Assembly: GCF_019969725.1 (NCBI RefSeq)
Contig: NZ_JAHXYW010000011.1
Coordinates: 124,001-188,000, forward strand
DNA: 64,000 nt
From: Neobacillus bataviensis
GTDB lineage: Bacteria; Bacillota; Bacilli; Bacillales_B; DSM-18226
Direction: 5' to 3'
Shown: positions 33,866-44,531 of the stretch, piece by piece
Position numbering within the stretch: the first letter of the stretch is position 1
Layout: each line of letters begins with the position of its first letter
Position numbers and translations under genes: made by a program
Notes under the pieces: model-generated
Told to the model about the DNA's origin: nothing
Databases searched by the model: none
Seen by the model: only the letters and a program-made list of their open reading frames with translations

Positions 33866-34056
33866 TGTTGATTTCCACTCCAGGCGCTTCGCTTTCCGCG
33901 GGCGGTTCGGGGAGCCTCCTCGGCGCTTCAGCGCCTGCGGGGTCTCCCCTGTCCCGTACTCCCGCAGGACATTGAATTTCATCCTCGAATCCGCCCACGC
34001 ACGTAGGAAATGCGATAGCATTTTCGAGGAGTCTCGCGCCATCCGTTCCAATCAAC
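33866..34056. repeat. GC-rich palindromic intergenic element, long form
   Basis: Bounded by inverted ends: TGTTGATTTCCACTCCAGGCGC at the left matches the complement of GCGCCATCCGTTCCAATCAAC at the right. The inside has further inverted stretches (GGCGCTTCAGCGCC). GC content is well above the neighbourhood. It resembles repeats common in Bacillaceae genomes and shares ends with 22111-22188. Open frames crossing it are not genes. Confidence 0.75.
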
Positions 34057-34105
34057 GCGGGCACATGATCAAAAATGTTTAACACAGCCAAAACCTAAAA
34101 TCCTC

Positions 34106-34867
34106 TTAAAAGCGCAGCGACAAGCAGCTTAATCCTCCATCTAGCTTACGGAATTCTGACATATCTAGCTCTATCGTTTGATAGCCCGCATCGTTAATCT
34201 TTTGCTTTGTAATTGGGTATCCGGCAGGGATGATGACATAATCGTTTACTCGAATACAGTTTGCCGCGTATTCCTCTTCCGGTGGGACAATAATTTTTGT
34301 ATATCCATTGAAATCTGGATGGTCGATGAATTCGCCTGCCACGACAACGGTTTGATTTCCTAAATAAGAGATTCCTGTTTTTAAATGAAAGAACTTTTCC
34401 AGCGGAACAATCGTTGCCTTATAGTTTTCTAATTCTAAAATCGTTTTTAATTGTTCGGCCCCCTCCTGATTCGTCCGCGTTGAAATTCCGATATAGAAAT
34501 GGTCTTCAATTTGAAGAATATCCCCTCCTTCAAGTGTTCCAGGCGCTTTAATATAATAAATATTTTCATAGAAGGATTTGATAGAGGGTTCCATTGCATG
34601 GATTTCTCCATTCCTTGTTGGTGCTCCGGGATTGGAAATGACTGCGAATCTAGGTGTCAAAACGGCGGTGTCCTCAACGAAGGTAGAATCCGGGAAATCC
34701 GCGTGACTCTGAAGGACTGTTACCTCTGTTCCGCATTTTTTCAAAGCTTCAATATAGGCTTCGTGCTGCTCTAGAGCTTTTTCTAGTAAAGGTGTTCCTA
34801 AATCGGCTGTGGTTATGCCGTTGATGTAGTTCTCTCCAGGTACTCTGACAATTGTGTTATTAAACAT
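34106..34867 (-). CDS. Dimethylarginine dimethylaminohydrolase (DDAH) family protein
   Basis: The 253-residue enzyme belongs to the guanidino-modifying (GME) fold. DDAH hydrolyses N-methylated arginines to citrulline and methylamines. Landmarks are DSTFVEDTAVL, the active-site Glu in TLEGGDIL (about 114), the catalytic His in HLKTGISYLG (about 162), ANCIRVND, and Cys248 in DGGLSCLSL close to the C-terminus, all in the DDAH order. A free GGGGG stands 8 bases before the ATG. It lies 19 bases from a second GME-fold gene. The exact substrate (methylarginine or another guanidine) is not fixed by sequence. Confidence 0.87.
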   Translation of the reverse strand: MFNNTIVRVPGENYINGITTADLGTPLLEKALEQHEAYIEALKKCGTEVTVLQSHADFPDSTFVEDTAVLTPRFAVISNPGAPTRNGEIHAMEPSIKSFYENIYYIKAPGTLEGGDILQIEDHFYIGISTRTNQEGAEQLKTILELENYKATIVPLEKFFHLKTGISYLGNQTVVVAGEFIDHPDFNGYTKIIVPPEEEYAANCIRVNDYVIIPAGYPITKQKINDAGYQTIELDMSEFRKLDGGLSCLSLRF

Positions 34868-34885
34868 GATTATTTCCCCCTTTTA

Positions 34886-35752
34886 TTAATTACGAACCAC
34901 TGGACATGTTAGACATGTCGGCCCGCCCGTTCCTAAATAAGAAATTTCATTGCCTTCATATTCGTAAACCGTTGCCCCGGCCTCTACTAATTTTCCCTTT
35001 GTGTAAGGGTTTCCAGAAACCATCAAACAAACACGCGGTGCTAACGCAAGAACATTGCAGGCAAGCCGGTGATATTCCTCATGGGGCACTTCAATGAGCT
35101 GAAAGCCGCGTTTGATGAGCAGCTGTCGTAAAAAGACCGGCATCAACCGAGAATAAACAACAGCCAAATTGTCGTCGACAATACTTATAAATGACATGAG
35201 ATGAAGACACTCTTCTTCCCCTTGATCATGAGGGAGCTGAACCACGATACATTCATCGACTATATCCCTAGTCATTTCCTTGATTTGTTCAATTGCTTCA
35301 TCATTCGTTCGATAGCCGCGCCCAATTAATAATGTGCGATCATCGAGCCAAACAAGGTCCCCCCCGTCTGCTGTCGCCTCTCCCGTGAGTTCTCCAAGAA
35401 TTGGAATATCCTTTTCTAGCAAAAATTTTTTATAGGCTTCGGCCTCAGGCTGACGTAATTTTTTCCCTGATTTTAAAATAATCGCGCCCTTTTTCGTAAA
35501 TTTAACGGGATCATGGGCATAAAGCGAATCTAAACCAACACCTTCTGAAGCAGGTAAATATTCAATGTTTTCCACATGATTGTTCATAATCTCTAGAAAT
35601 TGTTCATATTCCCGCTCTGCCTTGGTAAAATCAGGTTCACTGATATAATTGAATCTCTTCCATTCCTTATTTAAATGCTCCTGATTAAGAAAAGCGTCTT
35701 TGGGATGCTTGACGATTACTCGGTTAAGCTTTTTATGCATTGATGCTAGCAT
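34886..35752 (-). CDS. Amidinotransferase/arginine-deiminase-fold hydrolase
   Basis: The 288-residue protein is a second GME-fold enzyme. It has LDSLYAHDPVKFTKKG and TADGGDLVWLDDRTLLIG with the acidic substrate ligands, the His-rich middle (GEEECLHLMSFIS) and the nucleophile Cys280 in GTGGPTCLTCP near the C-terminus. It is too short for classical arginine deiminase and is only distantly similar to the DDAH gene next to it. Deimination or amidino transfer on an arginine derivative is the likely chemistry. An ATG at 35740 is an alternative start with a slightly longer SD distance. It is the first gene of the operon facing the IclR gene. Confidence 0.82.
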   Translation of the reverse strand: MLASMHKKLNRVIVKHPKDAFLNQEHLNKEWKRFNYISEPDFTKAEREYEQFLEIMNNHVENIEYLPASEGVGLDSLYAHDPVKFTKKGAIILKSGKKLRQPEAEAYKKFLLEKDIPILGELTGEATADGGDLVWLDDRTLLIGRGYRTNDEAIEQIKEMTRDIVDECIVVQLPHDQGEEECLHLMSFISIVDDNLAVVYSRLMPVFLRQLLIKRGFQLIEVPHEEYHRLACNVLALAPRVCLMVSGNPYTKGKLVEAGATVYEYEGNEISYLGTGGPTCLTCPVVRN

Positions 35753-35899
35753 GAATTTTTATTTCCCCCTTTCATTTTTCCGCATAGTGGAATATAATTC
35801 TTATTAACGGAAAACTTATATTTATGATATTAATGCAGCTGGTTTTGCATGTCAATATATTTAGAATTGACTGAAAAATTATTTTTAGGGGTTGAAGTG

Positions 35900-36643
35900 A
35901 TGCAAACAATTGATCGAGCCATGCAAGTAATTAAAGTTCTTGCCGGAAATGACACGAAGCGCTGGTATTCCATTACTGATTTATCTAAGGAATGCGAGCT
36001 CCCGGTCAGCACGATGCATCGTTTGTTACATTCGATGATGCAGCACGGATTAATTCAACAGGAAGCCGAAACAAAACTGTATTCAATGGGCAATGCCTGG
36101 TTGGAGTATGGCTTGCAGATGTATGATACCTTTGATTTTGTCGGGCTTATCCGCCCTGAAATGGAGGCATTGATGCACGAGTGCGAGGAAAGTGTTTATT
36201 TTAGTAAACCCATTGGCCTGGAATCGTTAATCGTAGAAAGAATTGACTGCCCGCATAACCCGATTCGCATTTATGACCAACTGGGAATCCGCATTCCGAT
36301 GAATATTGGGGCCGCCAATAAAGTCATGTTAGCCCATATGCCCAAAAATGAGGCTGTAAAGATCATTAAAAAGCTGGGACCTATCGAAGAAGACAAAGCG
36401 GACTTTTTAAATTTATTGAACAAAATTCATAGCAATGGATTTGCCGAAAGTCATGGTGAAAGAACGAAAGGCACTTCATCTGTCGCTGCCCCAATCTTTG
36501 ACCATTCCAATGAATTGATAGGTGCCATCAGCATCGGGTATGTCAGCTTTAATGTAACAGAAGAAAGAGAAAACTTTTTAAGAAATAAAGTGATGGAATA
36601 CGGCATGCGCATTTCTACTAAATTGGGAAGAAAAAGAAGTTAG
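35900..36643 (+). CDS. IclR-family regulator of guanidino module
   Basis: The 247-residue protein has an IclR winged helix (CELPVSTMHRLLHSMMQHGL) and effector domain with IPMNIGAANKVMLAHM and GTSSVAAPIFDHSN. The ATG at 35900 has AGGGG 8 bases before it and gives the standard N-terminus, so the earlier ATG at 35849 is not used. It is divergent from the two guanidino-modifying enzymes, permease and RocB-like peptidase, and so is the probable regulator of that operon. The effector might be arginine, a methylarginine or citrulline. Confidence 0.88.
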   Translation: MQTIDRAMQVIKVLAGNDTKRWYSITDLSKECELPVSTMHRLLHSMMQHGLIQQEAETKLYSMGNAWLEYGLQMYDTFDFVGLIRPEMEALMHECEESVYFSKPIGLESLIVERIDCPHNPIRIYDQLGIRIPMNIGAANKVMLAHMPKNEAVKIIKKLGPIEEDKADFLNLLNKIHSNGFAESHGERTKGTSSVAAPIFDHSNELIGAISIGYVSFNVTEERENFLRNKVMEYGMRISTKLGRKRS

Positions 36644-36667
36644 TGGTTATCCACTAACTTCTTTTTT
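36634..36667 (+). terminator. Terminator of IclR gene
   Basis: GAAGTTAGTGG pairs perfectly with CCACTAACTTC with a 4-base loop and six T. It contains the IclR stop codon and touches the stop of the convergent lipoprotein gene. Confidence 0.9.
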
Positions 36668-37320
36668 CATGAAATAGGAATTTGGATAGTTTGTGCTTCT
36701 TCAAGTCTTTCCTGTTTAACGTTATAGACATCGCTTGTTAAGACTTTTATCCAGTCAATCTTTTGGCTTTTTGTATCCTTTACAATAAAACCAAGGCTGC
36801 CACGTTTTACTTCATCCCCTTCTAAAACGCCATTGAGATGTTCGAGATACATATCCTGATTCCAGTCTGCCTTTACACCCGTATTGGTCTCAAATAGTGC
36901 AACAGGAGCAAATTGCCGTTTTTCTTTTGAAAGGTTTTTAATATCGACGCTTATTTTTATAAAGTCAAACTCTTCGGCTTCTGTTAACGGATGAAAATAG
37001 TCAATTAAACTGTAATCTGGGCGGTAATGAAGCAGCTTTACTTCCCTTATTGTGTACTCAATATCGCCAAAATGATAAGTCTTGTTTACCTGCTTCATTG
37101 CTTTTAGTGTGGCTTCCCCTTTTTCATCCGTAAAGGACTGGCCTGGTCTTTGCAAAGTGGAGTCATCCGTCACCTGAGGGCTGTTATAATAGGCGTCATG
37201 CTCCGCTTCTGAAATCTTTTTTTCATGGGGTTGTTCAGCTTTCGAATTAGATTGAATAGATGATAACGAACAGCCTGCGAGAAGAAAAACAAATGAAAAA
37301 ATGAACATAATCTGTTTCAC
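36667..37320 (-). CDS. Lipoprotein with DUF4352-like Ig-type domain
   Basis: The 217-residue product starts at a GTG with GGAGGA six bases before it. It has a lipoprotein signal (FLLAGCSLSS). Residues ~90-205 resemble the immunoglobulin-like DUF4352/DUF5067 fold of many Bacillus lipoproteins (YHFGDIEYTIREVKL, then FDFIKISVDIKNLSKE and GSLGFIVKD). The role is unknown. The alkaline phosphatase gene upstream has its own terminator, so they are probably separate units. Confidence 0.78.
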   Translation of the reverse strand: MKQIMFIFSFVFLLAGCSLSSIQSNSKAEQPHEKKISEAEHDAYYNSPQVTDDSTLQRPGQSFTDEKGEATLKAMKQVNKTYHFGDIEYTIREVKLLHYRPDYSLIDYFHPLTEAEEFDFIKISVDIKNLSKEKRQFAPVALFETNTGVKADWNQDMYLEHLNGVLEGDEVKRGSLGFIVKDTKSQKIDWIKVLTSDVYNVKQERLEEAQTIQIPIS

Positions 37321-37362
37321 ATTGACTCCTCCAATCGGGTAGAAAGGACCTTTTTGAAAAAG

Positions 37363-37395
37363 AATCCCGCCGCAAAGAGCTGCGGGATTTTTTAT
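37363..37395. terminator. Terminator of alkaline phosphatase gene
   Basis: AATCCCGC pairs with GCGGGATT around an 11-base loop; T-rich tracts lie on both sides. Confidence 0.8.
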
Positions 37396-37404
37396 CATGA
37401 AAAC

Positions 37405-38796
37405 TTACTTATCTTCGATTACAGTTTTTTTATTGCCTTTTTCAAGGAGGTCAAAAATGATTTTGGCATTATCGGTGTTGTCGATTTGACCTGCAAAGCG
37501 TTCGCTGGCAGGACCAAATGCATATACATTTACGTCCTCACCCGTGTGACCGCCAGTCGTCCAGCCTGTGAATGAACGGGTGTCAATGATTTGTTCAATG
37601 GCATTATCGATATCTACCACTCTTTTGAAATCAGCAGCATCTTTGACTGACTGAATTTCTTTATCGGTTAATGGAAGATCAAGATATTTGGTCAACGTTT
37701 CTTTCACATCGGAACCACCTGCGATTTGCTCAGCCATAAAATCCGGTGTGCGTTTCGCTGCCTTAATAGGAGCACTGAACCAGTTGTACTCGCCACGGGC
37801 ACCAATGGAGTAACCGCCGGTAGAATGGTCGGCCGTTGCTACAACCAGCGTATGCCCGTCCTTTTTAGCGAAATCAATCGCTGCTTTGAATGCTTTTTCG
37901 AAGTCATCCATTTCACTCATGGCACCGACGATATCATTGTCATGTCCGGCCCAGTCAATTTGGCTTCCCTCCACCATCAAGAAGAAGCCTTTTTTATTTT
38001 GATTTAGACGTTCAATGGCCGCATTCGTCATATCAGCAAGCGAAGGCATTTCTTCTGTACGGTCAATCATTTTCGGCATGCCGCGCTTCGCAAAAAGCCC
38101 AAGCACCTGGTCATTGTTGTCCTTTTTCAATTCCTGAAGGTTTGAAACAGCGCTGTAGCCATCCTTTTGGAATTCCTCAACAAGGTTACGGTCTTTGCGA
38201 ATAAATAAATCTGAACCGCCGCCTAGAAGGACATCAATTTTGTGTTTTCCGTTAACCCTTTCATCAAAATAATCATCCGCTATCGCATTCATATTATTAC
38301 GGTTTACATCATGCGAACCGAAGGATGCTGGCGTTGCGTGCGTGATTTCGGAAGTCGCGACTAGACCTGTTGCTTTTCCCTGTTCTTTCGCAGCTTCAAG
38401 TACTGTTTTCACTTCTGATTGATCATTGTCGACCGCTATGGCGGCATTGTAGGTTTTTACTCCCGCTGCCATTGCTGTCGCAGCCGATGCCGAGTCGGTT
38501 ACATTCTGTTTTGGATCTTCTGGGTATGTAGTTTGCTGCCCGACGAGGTATTTATCTAACTCAGTAGGTTCAACGAATTTAGTAGCAGGATTATCCTTTA
38601 AATAACGGTAGGCTGACGTATAGGAAACACCCATTCCATCACCAATAAGAAAAATTACGTTTTTAATTTCAGCATTGGTGTTTACTGGTTTATTTGTTTG
38701 CGCCTTCACAGCGTTTGTACCTTCAAAACCCGCAAATGCTAAAGTTGAGACCATAGCTAATGGAAGAATCTTTTTAACTAGGTTTTTCTTAAACAA
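37405..38796 (-). CDS. Secreted alkaline phosphatase (PhoA/PhoB type)
   Basis: The 463-residue enzyme frees phosphate from organic esters outside the cell. A signal peptide (LVKKILPLAMVSTLAFAG) precedes residues with the metal-site start IFLIGDGMGVSY, the active-site serine in NVTDSASAATAMAAG, EGSQIDWAGHDND and ATADHSTGG. Length and order match Bacillus PhoA and PhoB. The start is a TTG at 38796 with GGGGGA eight bases away; the upstream frame has no ribosome binding site. A PhoP-box promoter precedes it, so expression under phosphate starvation is expected. Confidence 0.92.
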   Translation of the reverse strand: MFKKNLVKKILPLAMVSTLAFAGFEGTNAVKAQTNKPVNTNAEIKNVIFLIGDGMGVSYTSAYRYLKDNPATKFVEPTELDKYLVGQQTTYPEDPKQNVTDSASAATAMAAGVKTYNAAIAVDNDQSEVKTVLEAAKEQGKATGLVATSEITHATPASFGSHDVNRNNMNAIADDYFDERVNGKHKIDVLLGGGSDLFIRKDRNLVEEFQKDGYSAVSNLQELKKDNNDQVLGLFAKRGMPKMIDRTEEMPSLADMTNAAIERLNQNKKGFFLMVEGSQIDWAGHDNDIVGAMSEMDDFEKAFKAAIDFAKKDGHTLVVATADHSTGGYSIGARGEYNWFSAPIKAAKRTPDFMAEQIAGGSDVKETLTKYLDLPLTDKEIQSVKDAADFKRVVDIDNAIEQIIDTRSFTGWTTGGHTGEDVNVYAFGPASERFAGQIDNTDNAKIIFDLLEKGNKKTVIEDK

Positions 38797-38835
38797 TTTA
38801 ATTTCCCCCTTAAAAATAGTTATCGTACGATTTTC

Positions 38836-38878
38836 ATTATAGAGAGGTAGTTTTAAGACAATGTAAAGAATTGTAAAC
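38836..38878 (-). promoter_or_regulatory. PhoP-box promoter of alkaline phosphatase
   Basis: On the minus strand TTTACA repeats at 10-base spacing (complement of TGTAAA at 38872 and 38862), followed by a related CTTAAA, then a TATAAT -10 box at 38836-38841. PhoP boxes are direct TTAACA-like repeats about 11 bases apart that replace the -35 region. The intergenic stretch 38797-39105 holds nothing else clear. Confidence 0.7.
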
Positions 38879-39105
38879 ATCCGAAAATCAAAAAAGAGAA
38901 TTATTAGGAATTTTACCCCAGTCCTTTTAAAAAAATTGATAAAACTTCTAATTTCTAGCGCCCTCTCCCCCTACTTATTACCTACTTTTCTTAATCATTT
39001 CTTTACAAAAAACGAACAATTGCTGTTTCTCATTTTTTTCTTTTAATATTTGAAATATTGTTGTATCTTTGATAGGAATGAATTAAATTTCGAAAGGCGA
39101 AACGT

Positions 39106-40314
39106 ATGTGGAAAAACAGAAATGTATGGATTTTATTAACGGGAGAATTTATTGCTGGACTGGGTTTGTGGTTTGGCATAATTGGTAATTTGGAATTCAT
39201 GCAGGACATGCTCCCCTCAGACTTCTTAAAATCACTCCTTCTAGCAGGTGGACTGCTTGCAGGAATTGCGGTTGGGCCATATGCCGGCAGACTTACCGAT
39301 CATTCGAGTAAGAAAAGGGTCATGCTTATCGCTGGTTTTGTGAGGGCTGTCAGTGTAATCTTTATGCTCATTGCCATTGCAACTAAATCAATATGGTGGA
39401 TGGCCATTTTTCTAGTTTTGCTTCAAATTTCAGCCGCTTTCTATTTTCCTGCCCTTCAAGCAGCCCTTCCAATGGTCGTTTCTGATAAGGAACTGCTCCG
39501 TTTAAATGGAGTTCATATGAATGTCTCGACTCTTTCCCGTATTATCGGAACAGGATTGGCCGGACTTTTGCTGGTCATCATGCCGCTATCAATGCTTTAT
39601 GTGAGTTCTCTGGTTGCATATATCGGATTATTCATCCTTACTTGGTTCTTGGATATTGATGAAAGCAAGGGAATTCAGCAAGTTAAGAAAAGCACTTTAG
39701 AAAAGACCAGTTTTAAAGATGTTTTTCCGATTATAACAAATCTGCCAATTGTTTATATGACCCTCATCATGACACTGGTCCCCGTTTTGTTTCTCGGAGG
39801 ATTTAATCTTATGGTGATTAATATCAGTGAAATTCAGGATAGTTCCGCCATTAAAGGGTGGATTTACACGGCGGAGGGTATCTCCTTTATGATTGGTGCT
39901 TTCTTCATCAAACAAATCAGTGACAGAATTACTCCCTATTTCATTCTGTTTGCTTGTTCATTTTTGATTGGGTTATCGGAGGTAATGCTCTATTTAGCAA
40001 ACCTTCCGGTGGTAACAATTGCCGCCTTTGTGTTATTTGGATTTTCTGTCGGCTGTTTTTTCCCGACAACGGCCACTATCTTCCAAACAATGGTACCGAA
40101 GGATTTCCATGGACGATTCTTCTCTTTCCGAAACATGCTTGACCGAATTAGCTTCCAGATTGTTCTTCTTATTAGCGGATTTCTGTTAGATTTGATTGGT
40201 CTCCAGCTCATGTGTGTCCTTTTCGGAAGTCTATCGCTTATCATGACCGCTATCTTTTATTTAAGGCACCACCACATTCAACCCCCGACCCGCACAATAA
40301 AACAAGAAAAATAA
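39106..40314 (+). CDS. MFS transporter
   Basis: The 402-residue membrane protein has about twelve hydrophobic segments and the loop motif GRLTDHSSKKRVM between helices 2 and 3, as in drug- or macrolide-type exporters of the major facilitator superfamily. A central loop near residue 200 (KKSTLEKTSFKDVFPII) divides the two halves. No nearby biosynthetic or resistance gene gives a substrate. It ends at a bidirectional terminator opposite the reductase gene. Confidence 0.85.
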   Translation: MWKNRNVWILLTGEFIAGLGLWFGIIGNLEFMQDMLPSDFLKSLLLAGGLLAGIAVGPYAGRLTDHSSKKRVMLIAGFVRAVSVIFMLIAIATKSIWWMAIFLVLLQISAAFYFPALQAALPMVVSDKELLRLNGVHMNVSTLSRIIGTGLAGLLLVIMPLSMLYVSSLVAYIGLFILTWFLDIDESKGIQQVKKSTLEKTSFKDVFPIITNLPIVYMTLIMTLVPVLFLGGFNLMVINISEIQDSSAIKGWIYTAEGISFMIGAFFIKQISDRITPYFILFACSFLIGLSEVMLYLANLPVVTIAAFVLFGFSVGCFFPTTATIFQTMVPKDFHGRFFSFRNMLDRISFQIVLLISGFLLDLIGLQLMCVLFGSLSLIMTAIFYLRHHHIQPPTRTIKQEK

Positions 40315-40353
40315 AAAAAACGGCCCCATCCACTGTTTGTGATTGGGGCCGGT
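40315..40353. terminator. Bidirectional terminator
   Basis: GGCCCCA pairs with TGGGGCC, with an A-run before and TTTATATTTT after, between two convergent genes. Confidence 0.85.
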
Positions 40354-40360
40354 TTATATT

Positions 40361-42195
<1,835 letters not shown>

Positions 42196-42209
42196 GCTCA
42201 GCTCCCCCT

Positions 42210-43229
42210 TTATTTTGCTTTCATAAGCAGGTAAATAAAATATGGTGCACTAAACACTGCCACTACAATTCCAACCGGTATTTCGGTTGGGGCGAGCAGA
42301 TTTTTGCCAATCGTATCTGCCAATAGCACCAGTAACGAACCTAAGATGGCGGTCACCGGAAGAAACAGCTGATGCCTTGGGCCGATTAATCGTTTCGCTA
42401 TATGCGGTGCAACCATTCCAAGGAAGACGATGCCGCCCCCTGCCGCTACACTAAATCCTGAAAGCGCCACGGCTGTGACAAGGAGCAGGCGCCTTTCCTT
42501 CTCTACCCTTACCCCAAGTCCTGTCGCGACCTGATCACCTAAATTTAAAAGATTTAAGATATGCCCTTTATATATCGCAAATGGCAGCAGCACTAATATT
42601 AACGGGGCCAGGACCCCAACCATTTTCCAGTTCGCTCCCCAAATATCACCGGAGAGCCAGACCGCCGCTTGCATAAAGTTTTGCGGATTCATTTTTAATT
42701 GAAAAATCATAATCGCGGCACCAAAGCCGGAATTCACACCGATACCAACTAAAATCAACCGGACAGGATCAATTCCTTTTTTCCAAGCTAAAACGTAGAT
42801 AACCAGGGCCGCAATACATGCACCGACAAAGGCGAAAAGCGGCATTAAAAAGGTGCCAAAAGTACTAATACTGTTCATGGAGCCTTGGAAAAAATAGATA
42901 AATAAAATGACAGCGAAACCAGCTCCGGTGTTAATTCCCAAAATCCCCGGGTCAGCCAGATCGTTTTTTGAAACTCCTTGGAGAATCGCACCTGCAACGG
43001 CTAATCCGGCACCGATTAATAAGGCTAAAATCATCCTTGGGAGGCGGAAATCTACCAGAACGAGCTGGTCACGAGCCGTTCCCATACCGATCAATGTCTT
43101 AAACACATCGATTGGAGCAATCCGTACCACACCTAAATTCAAGCTGATGATAAAAAGAATGATTGTAAGCAGCAATAAAATGCTGATGGTTGCGATAAAT
43201 TTATTTTGCTTTGCTTTCAATACGTTCAT
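42210..43229 (-). CDS. FecCD-type siderophore permease, second subunit
   Basis: The 339-residue protein has about nine to ten membrane helices and family motifs LPRMILALLIGAGLAVAGAI, GGIVFLGMVAPHIAKRLIGP and the ending LLADTIGKNL...EIPVG. It overlaps the other permease gene by one base, a sign of coupled translation, and forms a heterodimer with it. Confidence 0.92.
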   Translation of the reverse strand: MNVLKAKQNKFIATISILLLLTIILFIISLNLGVVRIAPIDVFKTLIGMGTARDQLVLVDFRLPRMILALLIGAGLAVAGAILQGVSKNDLADPGILGINTGAGFAVILFIYFFQGSMNSISTFGTFLMPLFAFVGACIAALVIYVLAWKKGIDPVRLILVGIGVNSGFGAAIMIFQLKMNPQNFMQAAVWLSGDIWGANWKMVGVLAPLILVLLPFAIYKGHILNLLNLGDQVATGLGVRVEKERRLLLVTAVALSGFSVAAGGGIVFLGMVAPHIAKRLIGPRHQLFLPVTAILGSLLVLLADTIGKNLLAPTEIPVGIVVAVFSAPYFIYLLMKAK

Positions 43230-44278
43230 TAAAGCCCTCTCCTTTCTCCACGTGCTAGATAGAGGAAAAAGGGAACTCCGATGATAGCAGTAATCGCACC
43301 AACCGGTGTTTCAAACGGTGCGTTCACCATTCTCGCCACAATATCCGCCAATACGAGCAATAATCCTCCTAAAACAGCGGATATCGGGATAATCCAGCGG
43401 TAATCCGAACCGATAATAAAACGGGTAATATGCGGGATGACCAGCCCAATGAAGCCGATGGCCCCTGCAACCGAAACCGCTGCCCCAGTCAGCACTAAGA
43501 CAACGATGACTCCAAGTGATTTGATGAGAAGTGTATTTTGTCCAAGTCCTTTTGATACTTCTTCTCCAAGACTCAAAATTGTAATGGACCTTGAGATATA
43601 CATAGAGAGCAAGAGCCCAATACCTCCTGCGATAAGCAGAATCTTCACGGAGCCCCAATTCATGGAGGTTAACCCGCCGGCATACCAAAAGCTCATGTCC
43701 TTCGCTACTTGAAAATGAAGAGCAATCGCGCTCGAGAAGGCGCTCAGCATCGCTCCGACTGCTACTCCGGCAAGGGCAAGCTTAACCGGTGTCAAACCTC
43801 CTTTTGAATAAGCGCCAATCATGAAAACGAGCATAACGCCCAGTCCCGCTCCAACAAACGAAGAAAAAGTAAGACTTAAAAGGGTCGCTGCAGGGAAAAA
43901 TGCCAGTGTAATGACTAAGGCAAAGGCAGCTCCATCGGTCACTCCCATGATTGATGGTGAAGCGAGCGGATTCCGTGTCAGTCCTTGCATGACAGCACCT
44001 GATACAGCAAGCAAGGCTCCTACCAGAACGGCACCTATGGCCCTTGGCAAACGGATTTCTTGAATGATTTGATGAGAGGTAACATCAGGATTAAAGTGCG
44101 AGACTGCTTCCCACACAGTCGCTAATTTGATATTTGCCGCACCGTAAGCAATCGATAAGCCCATGGATAGGATAATTAATATAAGTCCAAAAATGATAAT
44201 ACCGGTTCCTTTTAGGGAAGTTCTTTTTTTCATATAGGGTAAAGAACTACCTTCTTGTTGTATGTCATTTTCACGCAA
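43229..44278 (-). CDS. FecCD-type siderophore permease, first subunit
   Basis: The 349-residue protein has the same fold as its partner, with LPRAIGAVLVGALLAVSGAV, GAIGFIGLVIPHITRFIIG and a conserved ETPVGAITA close to the end. It begins at a TTG with AAAGGGTG before it; a ~20-residue cytoplasmic extension precedes the first helix. A perfect Fur box lies about 50 bases upstream, so it is the first gene of the iron operon. Confidence 0.92.
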   Translation of the reverse strand: MRENDIQQEGSSLPYMKKRTSLKGTGIIIFGLILIILSMGLSIAYGAANIKLATVWEAVSHFNPDVTSHQIIQEIRLPRAIGAVLVGALLAVSGAVMQGLTRNPLASPSIMGVTDGAAFALVITLAFFPAATLLSLTFSSFVGAGLGVMLVFMIGAYSKGGLTPVKLALAGVAVGAMLSAFSSAIALHFQVAKDMSFWYAGGLTSMNWGSVKILLIAGGIGLLLSMYISRSITILSLGEEVSKGLGQNTLLIKSLGVIVVLVLTGAAVSVAGAIGFIGLVIPHITRFIIGSDYRWIIPISAVLGGLLLVLADIVARMVNAPFETPVGAITAIIGVPFFLYLARGERRGL

Positions 44279-44330
44279 AAATGAACACCCTTTCTAATTC
44301 GAAAAAAGCTATAAAAAGCTCCAGAAGTAA

Positions 44331-44345
44331 TGATAATCATTATCA
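44331..44345. promoter_or_regulatory. Fur box for permease operon
   Basis: TGATAATCATTATCA is a perfect 7-1-7 palindrome, the Bacillus Fur consensus. Confidence 0.92.
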
Positions 44346-44474
44346 TTAAGTATAAAGAGCAACTACTGATATTTCAATATATTAATAGTAGAAATACCAC
44401 TTCCAGAATAATCCTTCGAAATCTCTTCACAAATTTCAAAGAATCTTAGTGTTTTGATTATTGACTATCGACTT

Positions 44475-44493
44475 GAAAATGATTATCATTTGC
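44475..44493. promoter_or_regulatory. Fur box for binding-protein gene
   Basis: GAAAATGATTATCATTTGC matches the 19-bp Fur consensus at 15 of 19 positions and lies about 40 bases before the binding-protein start. Confidence 0.88.
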
Positions 44494-44531
44494 ATTAACA
44501 GAAGATTTTCACTATATCAGGAGGAAAAACA

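Noticed and set aside
33855..34091. Arg/Pro-rich open frames on both strands
   Set aside because: They lie inside the GC-rich palindromic element and have no ribosome binding site or family match.
37363..37395. N-terminal extension of the lipoprotein through this region
   Set aside because: It would translate the terminator of the phosphatase gene; the GTG at 37320 has a proper SD and gives a clean lipoprotein signal.
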